59,427 bases of DNA from positions 1-59,427 of the forward strand of contig RDOE01000011.1 of NCBI GenBank assembly GCA_011364975.1, given 5' to 3'. The position numbers were made by a program, and so were the translations under genes. Source of the stretch: Promethearchaeota archaeon. GTDB lineage: Archaea; Asgardarchaeota; Lokiarchaeia; Sigyniarchaeales; SOKP01. Positions 8,357 through 17,113 of this stretch are shown here, piece by piece. How positions within the stretch are numbered: the stretch's first letter is position 1; each line of letters begins with the position of its first letter. A model generated the notes under the pieces. It did not search any database and had not been told where the DNA came from. It saw nothing but the letters and a program-made list of their open reading frames with translations.

Positions 8357-8581
8357 AATACTTTTTAAATAATTTATTGATTTTTTTATTTAATTTCTAT
8401 TTCTTTCTTTTATCCTTAAGATTCCAATAGTTTTTAGGAAAATGTTCGAATAATTTTCAACGTGTATGCTAACCATAGGTGTTCACTGAGATCCATTCAT
8501 GATAATAAATAAATTTGGTTATTATTACTAAAAATCGGGATTATAATTTCATTTTAAGAAGTTCTTATTTTGAAATATTAA
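8357..8581. other. AT-rich intergenic region, no gene seen
   Basis: About 225 bases between the fwdA relic and the beta-propeller gene. Stops occur in all frames. No tRNA, repeat or further fwd coding could be recognised. Confidence 0.5.
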
Positions 8582-9847
8582 TTAATAGTGAAATTTTCTT
8601 TTCTGTTTGAATCTTAATCTTTCGTTGAATATATTTATATTATATAATTTAAATACATACCAAACTCCAAATATCAGTCCCAGATGAGATGATACGCATA
8701 ATCCAGCATAAGCTAAATTAAATATCATTTGGTATAAGTTAAAGATATTAGGATTTTGACGATTTAAATAATAAAAGTAATGTTGTGTCGCTACTGCAAT
8801 AGCATCTCCATTATTTGATATTGAAATTTCATTAATCATACCACTAACTCTAATAGACCAATGGGGCAAATTTGTATCTTTCATTAGACAATAAATTTTA
8901 TTATTCGCATCATCGTAAAAAAGATCGCCACCAGCAATAAAATTACCATCTGATGATATTGCAAGATGGGACGAATCAGATCTTAGTGCATATCTCCATA
9001 AATAGGTCATATTATAAATATTGAATAAATAACACCCATCCGCACAGCCCGCTGCAATGTTTGAACCATCTTGAGATATTGAAAGTGATCGTACTGTAGT
9101 AGTTGTCTCATAAGTCCTAATTGGTGTTGGATTAGTATTATAAAATACATTAATGCGGTGGTTCTGCCCACCCATTGCAATAACATCACCACCAGAGGAG
9201 ATAACTAAACTAGTAATAAATATTTCTTGAGTATCATAGCACCATAGCGGTGAAGAACTTTCTTTTTCAAAAAAGTAAAGAATTCCCTCAGAAGAAGCAG
9301 CAATTTTATTACCATCATCAGATATTTCTATAAGAGGATAGGTTCCTGAAGGTATAAATGTAGACCAAAGAGTAGTAAGTCCTTCTCTATGGTAGAGACA
9401 CAAGGTCTCACCGGATAATATTACAATGTAATTTCCATCAGCGGAGATTTCTGCATAGGTAAGCATATATGGATTCCCCGTATATATCTTTATAGGAATA
9501 GGTGATTCTCTTTGAAATAGGAAGACATTAGAAGCTAAATCGCAGGCAACAATATATTTTCCATCAGCTGAAATGTCCACAGATATAACATCATCACTCA
9601 TTTTATAGCGCCATTCTGGTAATGGTTTATAATGTTTAAATAAATACAAATAATCGTTCCCGCTTCCAACAACCACAAAATTCCCCTCCTCAGACATCGC
9701 GCAAGTTGAATATTGCTCATCATGATTATCAGTTAAAAAATAACTCCATGATGGGTTAAAATTATTTAAGATAGTTAATAATGTCGAAGATGTAAGGATC
9801 CCTAACATTGAAAAAATGGCTAAGAACAAAATTCTATTACTTTTCAT
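8582..9847 (-). CDS. Membrane-anchored WD40/YVTN-like beta-propeller
   Basis: A 421-residue protein. Residues 5-28 form a hydrophobic signal anchor (RILFLAIFSMLGILTSSTLL). The centre holds about seven propeller repeats marked by ISADGKYIV, ISADGNYIV, ISDDGNKIA, ISQDGSNIA, ISSDGNFIA and ISNNGDAIA, each followed by a strand naming a colour- or text-like read-out segment. A second membrane helix lies near 375-400 (AYAGLCVSSHLGLIFGVWYV), followed by a basic tail. The propeller is expected outside the cell and the tail inside. Such proteins scaffold or bind ligands; no catalytic residues are evident. It sits between two pseudogenes, so the locus has been rearranged. Confidence 0.75.
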   Translation of the reverse strand: MKSNRILFLAIFSMLGILTSSTLLTILNNFNPSWSYFLTDNHDEQYSTCAMSEEGNFVVVGSGNDYLYLFKHYKPLPEWRYKMSDDVISVDISADGKYIVACDLASNVFLFQRESPIPIKIYTGNPYMLTYAEISADGNYIVILSGETLCLYHREGLTTLWSTFIPSGTYPLIEISDDGNKIAASSEGILYFFEKESSSPLWCYDTQEIFITSLVISSGGDVIAMGGQNHRINVFYNTNPTPIRTYETTTTVRSLSISQDGSNIAAGCADGCYLFNIYNMTYLWRYALRSDSSHLAISSDGNFIAGGDLFYDDANNKIYCLMKDTNLPHWSIRVSGMINEISISNNGDAIAVATQHYFYYLNRQNPNIFNLYQMIFNLAYAGLCVSSHLGLIFGVWYVFKLYNINIFNERLRFKQKRKFHY

Positions 9848-9906
9848 ACGACCCCTAAGATATACTTATAAAAATAAGCTATTTAAAGTTATCTATATCC
9901 TATTAG

Positions 9907-10554
9907 AAGGACATTTCCATTCTGAAGGGAAGTAAAGCCTATAAAGGATTAGTGCCTATTTTCAAGTAGACAAAAGTAAAGAAGCTCACCGAAGATAATG
10001 AAATCAATCGACAACAAGAAGAAAGTGAAACCAAGATAAGTCTTAGCTATTTTAAATTAGAGAACGTGTTTGATATAAGCCAAACCAGTGAATCTGAAAC
10101 TTATTTACAGCAAAAAAAAGAAATTGATGAGAAGACAATGAAGAACGCCGAGATTGACTTTGAGGTCGCTCTTGATTTTTTCAAACAACATCTTCCCGAT
10201 GTAACACTTACTTTTGACTTGGGAAGTATTAACCATAATGGGAAAAAAGGAGAATACCTACCCGAGTTTCAACATATAATCCTCTATGAAAAAACGAGTC
10301 ATATAGTATAACATGAAATTGCCCATCATATTATTGATAACGTGGTAAACATCAGAACGAAAGATTATGCCAAAAATGAAGTTTTAGCAGATTTGGGATG
10401 CTATTTATTGATGCTTCACTTCGAGGCAAATATTAACTATAATTTTAGTTATTCCAATGTGTCGAGCGGTCGCATCACCGATAATTTTGAACTAGCTGAG
10501 TTCGAGGGATATAATAAATTAAGTAAATCCATATCTAATTTTTTTAATAGTTAA
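9907..10554 (+). pseudogene. ArdC-like metallopeptidase, broken by two in-frame stops
   Basis: One reading frame spans this stretch with TAG at 9967 and TAA at 10309. The first piece (KGSKAYKGLVPIFK) and the second (SLSYFKLENVFDISQTSE) follow the order of the ArdC N-terminal ssDNA-binding domain. After the TAA come HEIAHHIIDN, with the HExxH zinc site, and NEVLADLGCYLLMLHFE, the third-ligand helix. The TAA falls one codon before HEIAHH where a Tyr is usual, so TAT to TAA would explain it. The extreme N-terminus is missing. Intact ArdC proteins are antirestriction factors carried by plasmids and conjugative elements, so this is a mobile-element relic. Readthrough is unlikely with two different stop codons. 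Confidence 0.72.
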
Positions 10555-10636
10555 GAGAAGTGAAAAAAGAATATTGAAGTGATAAAAATGATTTTGAAAA
10601 ATTTTAATGATTCGGGAGGTATAATCCTAAAATTTA

Positions 10637-10942
10637 TTACATCAGCTCTATTTCTACTAGAACTGATTCTGGAATCTGAATCTTCATAATTAAATGCATG
10701 CTACGCTCATTCGCAATAATTTCGAAAAGTCGCTTATGAATGCGCATCTCAAATTTTGCCCACATGTTTGTACCTTGCCCGCTAACGTTTTTCATAACGG
10801 GTACTCTTAGGTGCTTAGTTGGAAGAGGAATCGGGCCTTGTTTTCTGATCCCCTGGTTCTGGCATACTGATTCGATTTGATCACACACTGTTTGTAGAGC
10901 ATCAAGTTGAGTGCTAGATAGTCTAATCCTTGCTTTCTGCAA
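10637..10942 (-). CDS. rps10: Small ribosomal subunit protein uS10
   Basis: A component of the 30S head. The 101 residues show the uS10 pattern: KARIRLSSTQLDALQTVCDQ, GPIPLPTKHLRVPVMKN, then EMRIHKRLFEIIA and the final strand VEIELM. The start is TTG, with an AGGAG-type ribosome site at 10955-10960, 12 bases upstream; no better in-frame ATG exists. In most archaea rps10 follows the EF-1alpha gene. Here it stands alone beside a pseudogene on the other strand. A 16-base direct repeat lies just upstream and may regulate it. Confidence 0.95.
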   Translation of the reverse strand: MQKARIRLSSTQLDALQTVCDQIESVCQNQGIRKQGPIPLPTKHLRVPVMKNVSGQGTNMWAKFEMRIHKRLFEIIANERSMHLIMKIQIPESVLVEIELM

Positions 10943-10960
10943 ATTATCTAAGTTCTCCTT

Positions 10961-11008
10961 TAATTATGAAATGTAGTAAAAAATACTAATTCTAATTATG
11001 AAATGTAG
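10961..11008. repeat. Two 16-bp direct repeats upstream of rps10
   Basis: TAATTATGAAATGTAG occurs at 10961-10976 and again at 10993-11008, exactly 32 bases apart, which is about three helical turns. Both copies lie in the 5' region of the minus-strand rps10. They could be operator sites on one face of the DNA. Confidence 0.6.
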
Positions 11009-11042
11009 GATTGATAATTATTATTAAAATAAATATTTTATT

Positions 11043-11057
11043 ACTCTTCTAGTGAAA
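11043..11057 (+). repeat. 15-bp motif, copy 1, upstream of crotonase gene
   Basis: ACTCTTCTAGTGAAA, 162 bases before the ATG at 11220. An identical copy lies at 12189-12203, 167 bases before the next plus-strand gene. Confidence 0.5.
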
Positions 11058-11219
11058 TGCTCTGAAATATTTTTTTGCTTCAAATTTATTTTTAATTCTT
11101 ATCCAATAATTATTAGATTAAACTTCTGTCTTGTTCAAGGTCAATGTTAAAATAGTAAATTAATTATTAAGATCTCCTTTAAATATGATTATTTTTTTAT
11201 TAAACTAACTAATCATTAC

Positions 11220-12020
11220 ATGAAAGATAGAAGTGAGTTGGAAGATATGGTTAAAGTTAAGTTTGAGAAAGAAGATCAATTTGGCGTAATAACATTCATG
11301 GATAAACCATTAAACCTAATAGATTCGGTTTTTATCGAGGAGTTAGAGACTATTTTAAGTGATTTAAAATCCAAACATATTAGAGGCCTTCTTTTTAAAG
11401 TGGATGCAGGTAATTTTTCAGCGGGAGCAAATGTGGGACTTTTTCAAAGTCTAGATGAAGAAGCTGTACGTAAAATGTTACAACGATTTTTAGACCTTAT
11501 ATATCAAATAGAAAAATTGTCTTATCCTACAATGGCCGCTGTTAAAGGTATGTGTATAGGAGGAGGTTTTGAAATAGCTTTAGCATGTGATTATATTTGG
11601 GCGAGTGAAAACGCACAATTTGCCGCAGCAGAGGTATTAATAGGAATTGTACCTTTAGGAGGCGGTGCTCAAAGACTTGCTCAGAGATGTGGGATCGCAA
11701 GAGCTAAAGAAATCACGTTGGGAGGACGCTTTGTTAAACCTGATGTGTTGGAAAGATGGAATGTAATAAATAGAGTTTTACCAGAACAAGAACTCAATGA
11801 AAAAGCAATTAAGTTCATGAAGTTTCAATCAAATGGTCCAACATTAGCTTTGGATATAATTAAGAAGCTATTAAGAGAATATTATGAGAATAGTTTAGAA
11901 AATTCTGATAAATTACTTGTAAATATAGTTCCAAAACTTTTTAATACAGAGGATATCAAGATTGGAATTGAATCTTTTAAAAAACAAGGACCTGGAAAAG
12001 CAATATTCAAAGGTAAATAA
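11220..12020 (+). CDS. Enoyl-CoA hydratase/isomerase family protein (crotonase fold)
   Basis: Acts on acyl-CoA thioesters, typically hydrating a 2-enoyl-CoA. The oxyanion-hole segments are FSAGANVGLFQSL (about 68-80) and GMCIGGGFEIALACDYIWAS (about 111-130). They are followed by the AAEVLIGIVPLGGGAQRLAQ helix region with E143 where the catalytic Glu is found. It has 266 residues from the first ATG; a second start at M10 (11247) is also possible. It is monocistronic with long AT-rich flanks on both sides. A second crotonase at 52196-52996 is only distantly similar, so the two probably have different substrates. Hydratase, isomerase or another crotonase reaction cannot be separated here. Confidence 0.88.
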   Translation: MKDRSELEDMVKVKFEKEDQFGVITFMDKPLNLIDSVFIEELETILSDLKSKHIRGLLFKVDAGNFSAGANVGLFQSLDEEAVRKMLQRFLDLIYQIEKLSYPTMAAVKGMCIGGGFEIALACDYIWASENAQFAAAEVLIGIVPLGGGAQRLAQRCGIARAKEITLGGRFVKPDVLERWNVINRVLPEQELNEKAIKFMKFQSNGPTLALDIIKKLLREYYENSLENSDKLLVNIVPKLFNTEDIKIGIESFKKQGPGKAIFKGK

Positions 12021-12370
12021 TTTTTCTTCTCTTTTAATTACTAAAAGAAGAATTTAAATAAAAATGTAAAAGGTAAATAGCCAAAAGTTGGATATTATAG
12101 AAAATTTGCGAATTTAAAATCAATTTCTTTTCTTGATTTCAAGATTTTTTGTTTCTTAAATATGTATTTTTTAGTGATTTAATTTATAACTCTTCTAGTG
12201 AAAACTGGTAATACTTTTATATCATGTTTTAAGAAAATTAGGTATATTTTAATTTAGAGCTTTAAATTGTACGAAGAAATAAAGAATGATTAACAAATTG
12301 TAATAATACAGCTTTAATATGCTCTTTTTTTGTTACTTATTGAGAATTGAAATAAAAAGAAGGTGAATAA
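12021..12370. other. 350-base intergenic region with a hairpin-like terminator and one repeat copy
   Basis: No coding frame is evident. TCTTG-ATTT-CAAGA followed by T6 at 12131-12150 resembles a simple terminator for the crotonase mRNA. The 15-base motif ACTCTTCTAGTGAAA recurs at 12189-12203. The rest is AT-rich and unassigned. The probable ribosome site AAGGTG lies just before the ATG at 12371. Confidence 0.5.
12189..12203 (+). repeat. 15-bp motif, copy 2, upstream of NmrA-like gene
   Basis: Identical to 11043-11057 and at nearly the same distance (about 165 bases) from the downstream start codon. Sequences beyond the motif are unrelated. Confidence 0.5.
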
Positions 12371-13291
12371 ATGTCAAAATATATAAAGCCTGAATCAACA
12401 GAACATCAACTGGAAGTTCTTGTCACAGGTGCAACAGGGAATCAAGGAGGGGCGGTTGCTCGCAAATTAATTGATCGTGGTCATACAGTTCGTGTGTTTA
12501 CTCGAAAACCAGAGTCATATAAAGCTAAACAATTAGAGAAATTAGGGGCAGTGGTTTATAAGGGAGACTTTGAAGATGTTCTAACAATCGAGAATGCTAT
12601 GGAAGGTGTAGATGCTGTTTTTGCTATGACAACGCCATATGAAAGAGGAGTTAGAAGCGAAGTGAAACAAGGTTTTTTACTAGGCAAGACTGCCAACTCA
12701 TTAAGGATTAAGCATTTCGTATATTCATCAGTAAGTAATGCTGATAAACATAGTGGGATACCTCATTTTAAGAGTAAATATGAGATTGAGAAGTTTGTAA
12801 TAAATACAGATATAAACTACACCATTATAAGGCCTACGTATTTTATGGAAAATTTCTTAAATCCACAAATGTTGTCTAAAATTAATGAAGGAATCCTTAC
12901 ATTACCGATGATCCCCGAAAGGAATCTACAAATGATATCCATTGAAACAATCGCAGACTTTGTAGTATATATCTTAGAACATAGAGAGAACTTTTTAAAG
13001 CAATCTATAGATATTGCTTCGGATTCGATTGCAGGAAATGAAGTAGCAAATATTTTATCAGAAATAAATGGTCATAAGATTGAATATGTCAGATTAAGTT
13101 ATGATCAAATTTCGAGTAAAAGCGATTATGTAATAAAGATGTATAAGTGGTTAAATGAAATTGGATTTGATGTAGATATACAATCTTTGCATAAAAGATA
13201 TCCAGAAATCAGTTGGCCTAGGTTTGATGAATGGGCCAAACACAGACAATGGAATGATATTAGAAAACCAATCATGCAAAAGGTTATATAA
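12371..13291 (+). CDS. NmrA-like NAD(P)-binding protein
   Basis: An atypical short-chain dehydrogenase/reductase. The Rossmann motif VTGATGNQGGAVARKL (about 19-34) with the following TVRVFTRKP matches NmrA/HSCARG-type sensors and NAD(P)H-dependent reductases. A YSSVSNADKHSG stretch replaces the usual YxxxK segment, and FKSKYEIEKF supplies a possible Lys. A C-terminal substrate domain ends near residue 306. NmrA proteins often sense the NADP/NADPH ratio; others are quinone reductases. The gene starts at ATG with AAGGTG upstream and stands alone. Its family is clear, its substrate is not. Confidence 0.85.
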   Translation: MSKYIKPESTEHQLEVLVTGATGNQGGAVARKLIDRGHTVRVFTRKPESYKAKQLEKLGAVVYKGDFEDVLTIENAMEGVDAVFAMTTPYERGVRSEVKQGFLLGKTANSLRIKHFVYSSVSNADKHSGIPHFKSKYEIEKFVINTDINYTIIRPTYFMENFLNPQMLSKINEGILTLPMIPERNLQMISIETIADFVVYILEHRENFLKQSIDIASDSIAGNEVANILSEINGHKIEYVRLSYDQISSKSDYVIKMYKWLNEIGFDVDIQSLHKRYPEISWPRFDEWAKHRQWNDIRKPIMQKVI

Positions 13292-13526
13292 ATTCATTAA
13301 ATTTTTTGATAATTCCATTAAACCATACCAATCCATATTGATAATATTTTCATACTCAGTTGTTAGAGAAGTAAAGCTAATTTGCTGAAACTATTTTGAA
13401 GTTAACTATATTTGAAATTCGATCTATATTATCTTTTACATTAAGATATCCACAGAATTTCATAGGGATTCGAAATTATTAATGAAAGAGATACGACCCA
13501 GCTATTCATTACTTCGCTTCGTTTTC

Positions 13527-14393
13527 CTAAAAAGCATAAGGTACAAGATCGATTGCAGTAGAACTTTCAATTCCCGAATTAGCCTCTAAAATCCCATTAC
13601 CTAGAAAATAAACCTTTTTAAGTAAGGTTGTCCATTTGAAAAAATGATTTTCATATCTCTGCCAACTCACCTCATCTCTGATAATGAATTTTACTACAGA
13701 TTGGATTAACTTAGAATTGTTTGAAATGGACTCTACACCATAGTATGCATTTTTAGCATTCGTGTTACTTAACTCAATTATAATCTGCCCATATCCTTGA
13801 AGTGATTGGAATTCCCCGATTTCAGAAAAACCTAAGTCTAACCATTTATGATTTTCTTCAATTAGGGTATTATTAATGTTTAAGTCATCATTTACAAAAC
13901 CTAATGAGTTAAATTTTTGATCATCCCATAATGGGTATAATTGGAAGAAAATATTGTATTGTTCTGGATTATGCCACTCAAATTTAGTTGAATTGAATAT
14001 CCAAGACTCATTTTGCAGTGAATAAGACTCTATTTTTATTAATGAAGTTACAGAAATATGGTTTAGAATCCGTAAATAATACTGATCAATATTGAGTCTA
14101 AAGCTGTTATAAGTATGTATTAAATAGGTGGTAGCTCCACCTTGAATTTCATTAATAAACGTTAAATTTTCCCCATATCTCAATTTACAGATAATATAAT
14201 CAGACTGGCTTAATATATCGTATTCTTCATAATCTTGGTTAAAGTATCCCATTAATGGGCTCGATTGAGGAGCATTGCATATAACAAGATTAGGAGGGAC
14301 TGATGGTAAGAAGAGATAAAGCTGAAGAGATAGAGCACAGATACAAGCTAAAGAGATTCCAAAAATAATCTTATTAGAACGCTCCATTTTCAT
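13527..14393 (-). CDS. Secreted or membrane-anchored protein of unknown function
   Basis: No family recognised. Residues 8-30 are a strong hydrophobic segment (IIFGISLACICALSLQLYLF) after a basic N-terminus, fitting a signal anchor. The remaining about 255 residues are rich in aromatic and polar residues with strand-like alternation and no further membrane segment. There are many Asn (several N-x-S/T sites), as in exported archaeal proteins that become N-glycosylated. There is no cluster, nucleotide or protease motif. It is a single gene with about 130 bases of AT-rich DNA upstream. Confidence 0.65.
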   Translation of the reverse strand: MKMERSNKIIFGISLACICALSLQLYLFLPSVPPNLVICNAPQSSPLMGYFNQDYEEYDILSQSDYIICKLRYGENLTFINEIQGGATTYLIHTYNSFRLNIDQYYLRILNHISVTSLIKIESYSLQNESWIFNSTKFEWHNPEQYNIFFQLYPLWDDQKFNSLGFVNDDLNINNTLIEENHKWLDLGFSEIGEFQSLQGYGQIIIELSNTNAKNAYYGVESISNNSKLIQSVVKFIIRDEVSWQRYENHFFKWTTLLKKVYFLGNGILEANSGIESSTAIDLVPYAF

Positions 14394-14589
14394 TATTGTA
14401 ACTAATTAAATACCTATAAAATTTATATTAACATTTAATTAACTTTGATTTAACTTTCGCTAGGTGATAATATAAAGAGGAAAGTATTTAAATGTGCTGA
14501 TAGGATCAATTTGAGATAAATATGTATTGTAAAACTTATATCAACATTCATTTTTATTCGTATTTCCAAAATCTGCGTTCCAATTTTAT

Positions 14590-15729
14590 TTAATAAAATC
14601 CTAAGAGAAACTTGTTACCAATAATAACATTATTTAGATACTGTGTTGCAACCTTATAGCATTTGATTGCCTCCTCTTTTGAAGTAAGAGGCAAATCTTT
14701 CATCTGGTAGGCTCCATGGAATACTAGAAGGCTATACGGAATTTTTTTATTTATTGAACTAATATATTGAGCAATTAATTCTACCTCCTCATGATTAATA
14801 TATCCAGGAACCATAAGAGTGCAAGCGCTCATTTCAGGTACTCCTTTTCGTATTCCAAAAAATTTATCTGCCAGATATTTAAAATTTTCCAATGTTTTCT
14901 TATTAGAAGCGCCGCATAAAGCATAATTTAACTTTTCATGAAAAGTTTTTAAATCAAATTTAATGTTCCCTCCTGTTCGTATTGCAATTTCCATACACTC
15001 CTCAATCAGATCAGTGTTACCGCTGCCATTCCACTCCCAACACACTCTAAATTTACGCTTAATATCGGTTTTTTCGATCTTTTCTAAAATTTTATTTGCT
15101 AAATTGATAGTAAAAGGTAATTGAGCCTCAGGTGTCCCACCAAAATAGCACATGCATGTGATTCTCTTGTTTTCAGCGATTTGATTTGCTAAAACATCGA
15201 CATTAGTTAAATTTTTTTTTGAGATATATTTATGAGACTCATTTTGACAAAATAAACAGTTAAAAGTACATCCATATAAAAAAGCTGCATAAGAATATGT
15301 GCCATACTCAGGTCCATCCACATCAGAATAATTGGGATATCCATTAGAAGTCCCAGCAGGACAAATCCATGCATTGCAGCAATTCGTAGGGTTCCGATCA
15401 AGATATCCATAGATATATCCAGTAGAATTCGTAGGTAAGGGTAGATCTCCATTTAAATTCTTTTTCATATTTCTTAATCCGCAATAGCTAACATCCTCAG
15501 GCCCTAATTTGCAATTATTCATACAGTAATTACAGCTTAATTTTAAAACTTTTTTATCACAAAATGGAGCTTTATCGGGCAAATCTACTAATTTCCTAAC
15601 CTGTTTATGGACATTGAGAATATGAACGCGAATATCATCCCAGTTATGTTGTAATATACAATTTCTGCAGATTTCTAGAACCTCAGCAATAAAAGGTCCA
15701 GTTTTACCGCAAAACTTACAAATTCCCAT
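14590..15729 (-). CDS. Radical SAM protein, PflA-like, with N-terminal zinc ribbon
   Basis: A radical SAM enzyme related to pyruvate-formate-lyase activases. Residues 1-25 hold a zinc-ribbon pair (CKFC and CRNC). A second Cys-rich block (C57, C66, C69, C73, C83) leads into YCGLRN, usual in this archaeal subgroup. The radical SAM cluster motif is C154-x3-C158-x2-C161 (YGCTFNCLFCQNESHK). It is followed by CYFGGTPEAQLPF with the GGTP SAM motif and GNIKFDLKTF. The substrate is unknown; the subgroup is not PFL itself, as no PFL is nearby. It is the second gene of a two-gene operon, 6 bases after a Bud23-like methyltransferase, so a role in RNA or protein modification is worth considering. Confidence 0.85.
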   Translation of the reverse strand: MGICKFCGKTGPFIAEVLEICRNCILQHNWDDIRVHILNVHKQVRKLVDLPDKAPFCDKKVLKLSCNYCMNNCKLGPEDVSYCGLRNMKKNLNGDLPLPTNSTGYIYGYLDRNPTNCCNAWICPAGTSNGYPNYSDVDGPEYGTYSYAAFLYGCTFNCLFCQNESHKYISKKNLTNVDVLANQIAENKRITCMCYFGGTPEAQLPFTINLANKILEKIEKTDIKRKFRVCWEWNGSGNTDLIEECMEIAIRTGGNIKFDLKTFHEKLNYALCGASNKKTLENFKYLADKFFGIRKGVPEMSACTLMVPGYINHEEVELIAQYISSINKKIPYSLLVFHGAYQMKDLPLTSKEEAIKCYKVATQYLNNVIIGNKFLLGFY

Positions 15730-15735
15730 AAACTT

Positions 15736-16392
15736 TCACTTCTTTTTTAGTAATAAAAATTGTTGCCCTGATTTTTGCTTGAGGTTAGATTTTACTATAA
15801 AACCGTTAAAATTGTTTTTCTTAAATGAAGATGTAAATAATTCTAATTCTTTTTCATCTTTTGGGTAAAATTCAATAACAGCTCTCCCGGCTTGCTTTAA
15901 TATTTTATATATAGTCGTAGCAACGTTGTTTAAAGTTTTTAATTTATCGCCTAATTCCCTTTTTTCACTCACTATAAAGTTATAGGCCGAAACAGAGATT
16001 ATATGATCAATTGAATTTTCCTTTAATGGTAAATAATTAATGTCAGCTAATATATAATGCACATTATTATAATTAGAATAATCCTTCGCCTTAATTTTTG
16101 CTTTATATAGCATGTCTTTTAACATATCTACTCCAATAACCCGAAAACCACTTTCAGCTAATACTTCCGAGGAGAATCCCGTTCCACAGCCTAAATCTAA
16201 TATAATATATTCCTTATCTTCCAAGATATCTTGAGTGCTTAAAAGATCCAATTTGGTATCATATAGATATTGAATACATAGAAGCGTGGTTTTTTTCTGG
16301 TTTCGCTCCATCCACTTTGAATTATTATATTCCTTTGCTTTATCTCCAATATATGAATCGGGAAATTTAGGTAAACGATTATTCTCTGACAT
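15736..16392 (-). CDS. Class I methyltransferase, Bud23-like
   Basis: A SAM-dependent methyltransferase with motif I ILDLGCGTGFSSEVLAESGF (about 71-90) followed by the acidic strand-2 end GVD. Both ends look like eukaryotic Bud23, the 18S rRNA N7-guanine methyltransferase. The N-terminus has Y...A.EYN..KWMERNQKKT, matching the EARKYT..R..EIQ region. The C-terminus has AVIEFYPKDEKELELF then NNFNGFIV and a basic FLLLKKK end, as Bud23 has FYPE and GFxGG. Length (218) is a little short of Bud23. Bud23 needs Trm112 as a partner; none is visible here. Operon with the radical SAM gene downstream. A generic small-molecule methyltransferase remains possible. Confidence 0.65.
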   Translation of the reverse strand: MSENNRLPKFPDSYIGDKAKEYNNSKWMERNQKKTTLLCIQYLYDTKLDLLSTQDILEDKEYIILDLGCGTGFSSEVLAESGFRVIGVDMLKDMLYKAKIKAKDYSNYNNVHYILADINYLPLKENSIDHIISVSAYNFIVSEKRELGDKLKTLNNVATTIYKILKQAGRAVIEFYPKDEKELELFTSSFKKNNFNGFIVKSNLKQKSGQQFLLLKKK

Positions 16393-16512
16393 AAATAGTA
16401 AAAATTGAAAGCTATATAAATTAAAAATATAAACTATTTAAATAAACAGATCAAATAAATAATGGTAATTACATATTGATTATGAGGTATTATATTTTAT
16501 TAAATAGTAAGA

Positions 16513-16911
16513 ATGGGATTTATTATGAAGGATAATATTCTTATATGTGATGATGAACCTGATATTGTATTTTTAACAGATAAGTTTCTCAAACATGGGG
16601 ATTATAAAACTATTACTTGTAATAACGGAAAAGAGGCATTGAAGATCATTGAAGATAAATTTGACGATATTCTGCTTGTGCTCCTTGACCTTATGATGCC
16701 TGGTCTTTCAGGTTTTGAGGTGCTCCGATCGATTAAAAATGATGAGAGATATAAGGATATATTAGTAATCCTTTTTACCGTGAAAAGTTTTAAAGAAGAT
16801 ATTCAAAAGGGCAAGGATCTAGGTGCAGATGGGTATATTACTAAACCTTTCAAGGGAGAAGACCTTCTCAATTATGTAAAAGATATTTTGAAAAAGAAGA
16901 AAAAGAAGTAA
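16513..16911 (+). CDS. Stand-alone response regulator receiver protein 1
   Basis: A CheY-type receiver domain with no output domain. The acidic pocket is D13-D14, the phospho-acceptor D59 (VLLDLMMPG), the switch Thr T89 and the conserved K111 in TKPF. All are present, so it should be phosphorylatable. It is 132 residues long, with a second in-frame ATG at residue 5. The C-terminus is a lysine tail (KKKKKK). A paralogue follows 200 bases downstream. No histidine kinase lies in the window. Adjacent genes give no hint of its target. Confidence 0.9.
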   Translation: MGFIMKDNILICDDEPDIVFLTDKFLKHGDYKTITCNNGKEALKIIEDKFDDILLVLLDLMMPGLSGFEVLRSIKNDERYKDILVILFTVKSFKEDIQKGKDLGADGYITKPFKGEDLLNYVKDILKKKKKK

Positions 16912-17113
16912 TTTTTTGATAATTTTTCTCATTTTAATTTTCTTATTCTGGCACCCAAACATCAAATTTAAGAACCAAATTTAAAGATATGTTTATTCTT
17001 TACGATATCGATCAAATTTATAAAAAGTAAATAGATTTTTTAACAAAGTAGAAGATGTAATTATAAATCATTAATATAAGATTATAATTGTTATTCTCAA
17101 AAGCTGGTCTCTG

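Noticed and set aside
9967..10311. Recoding of the TAG in the ArdC-like frame as pyrrolysine
   Set aside because: A second in-frame stop is TAA, which has no such recoding; the N-terminus is also lost. Pseudogene is simpler.
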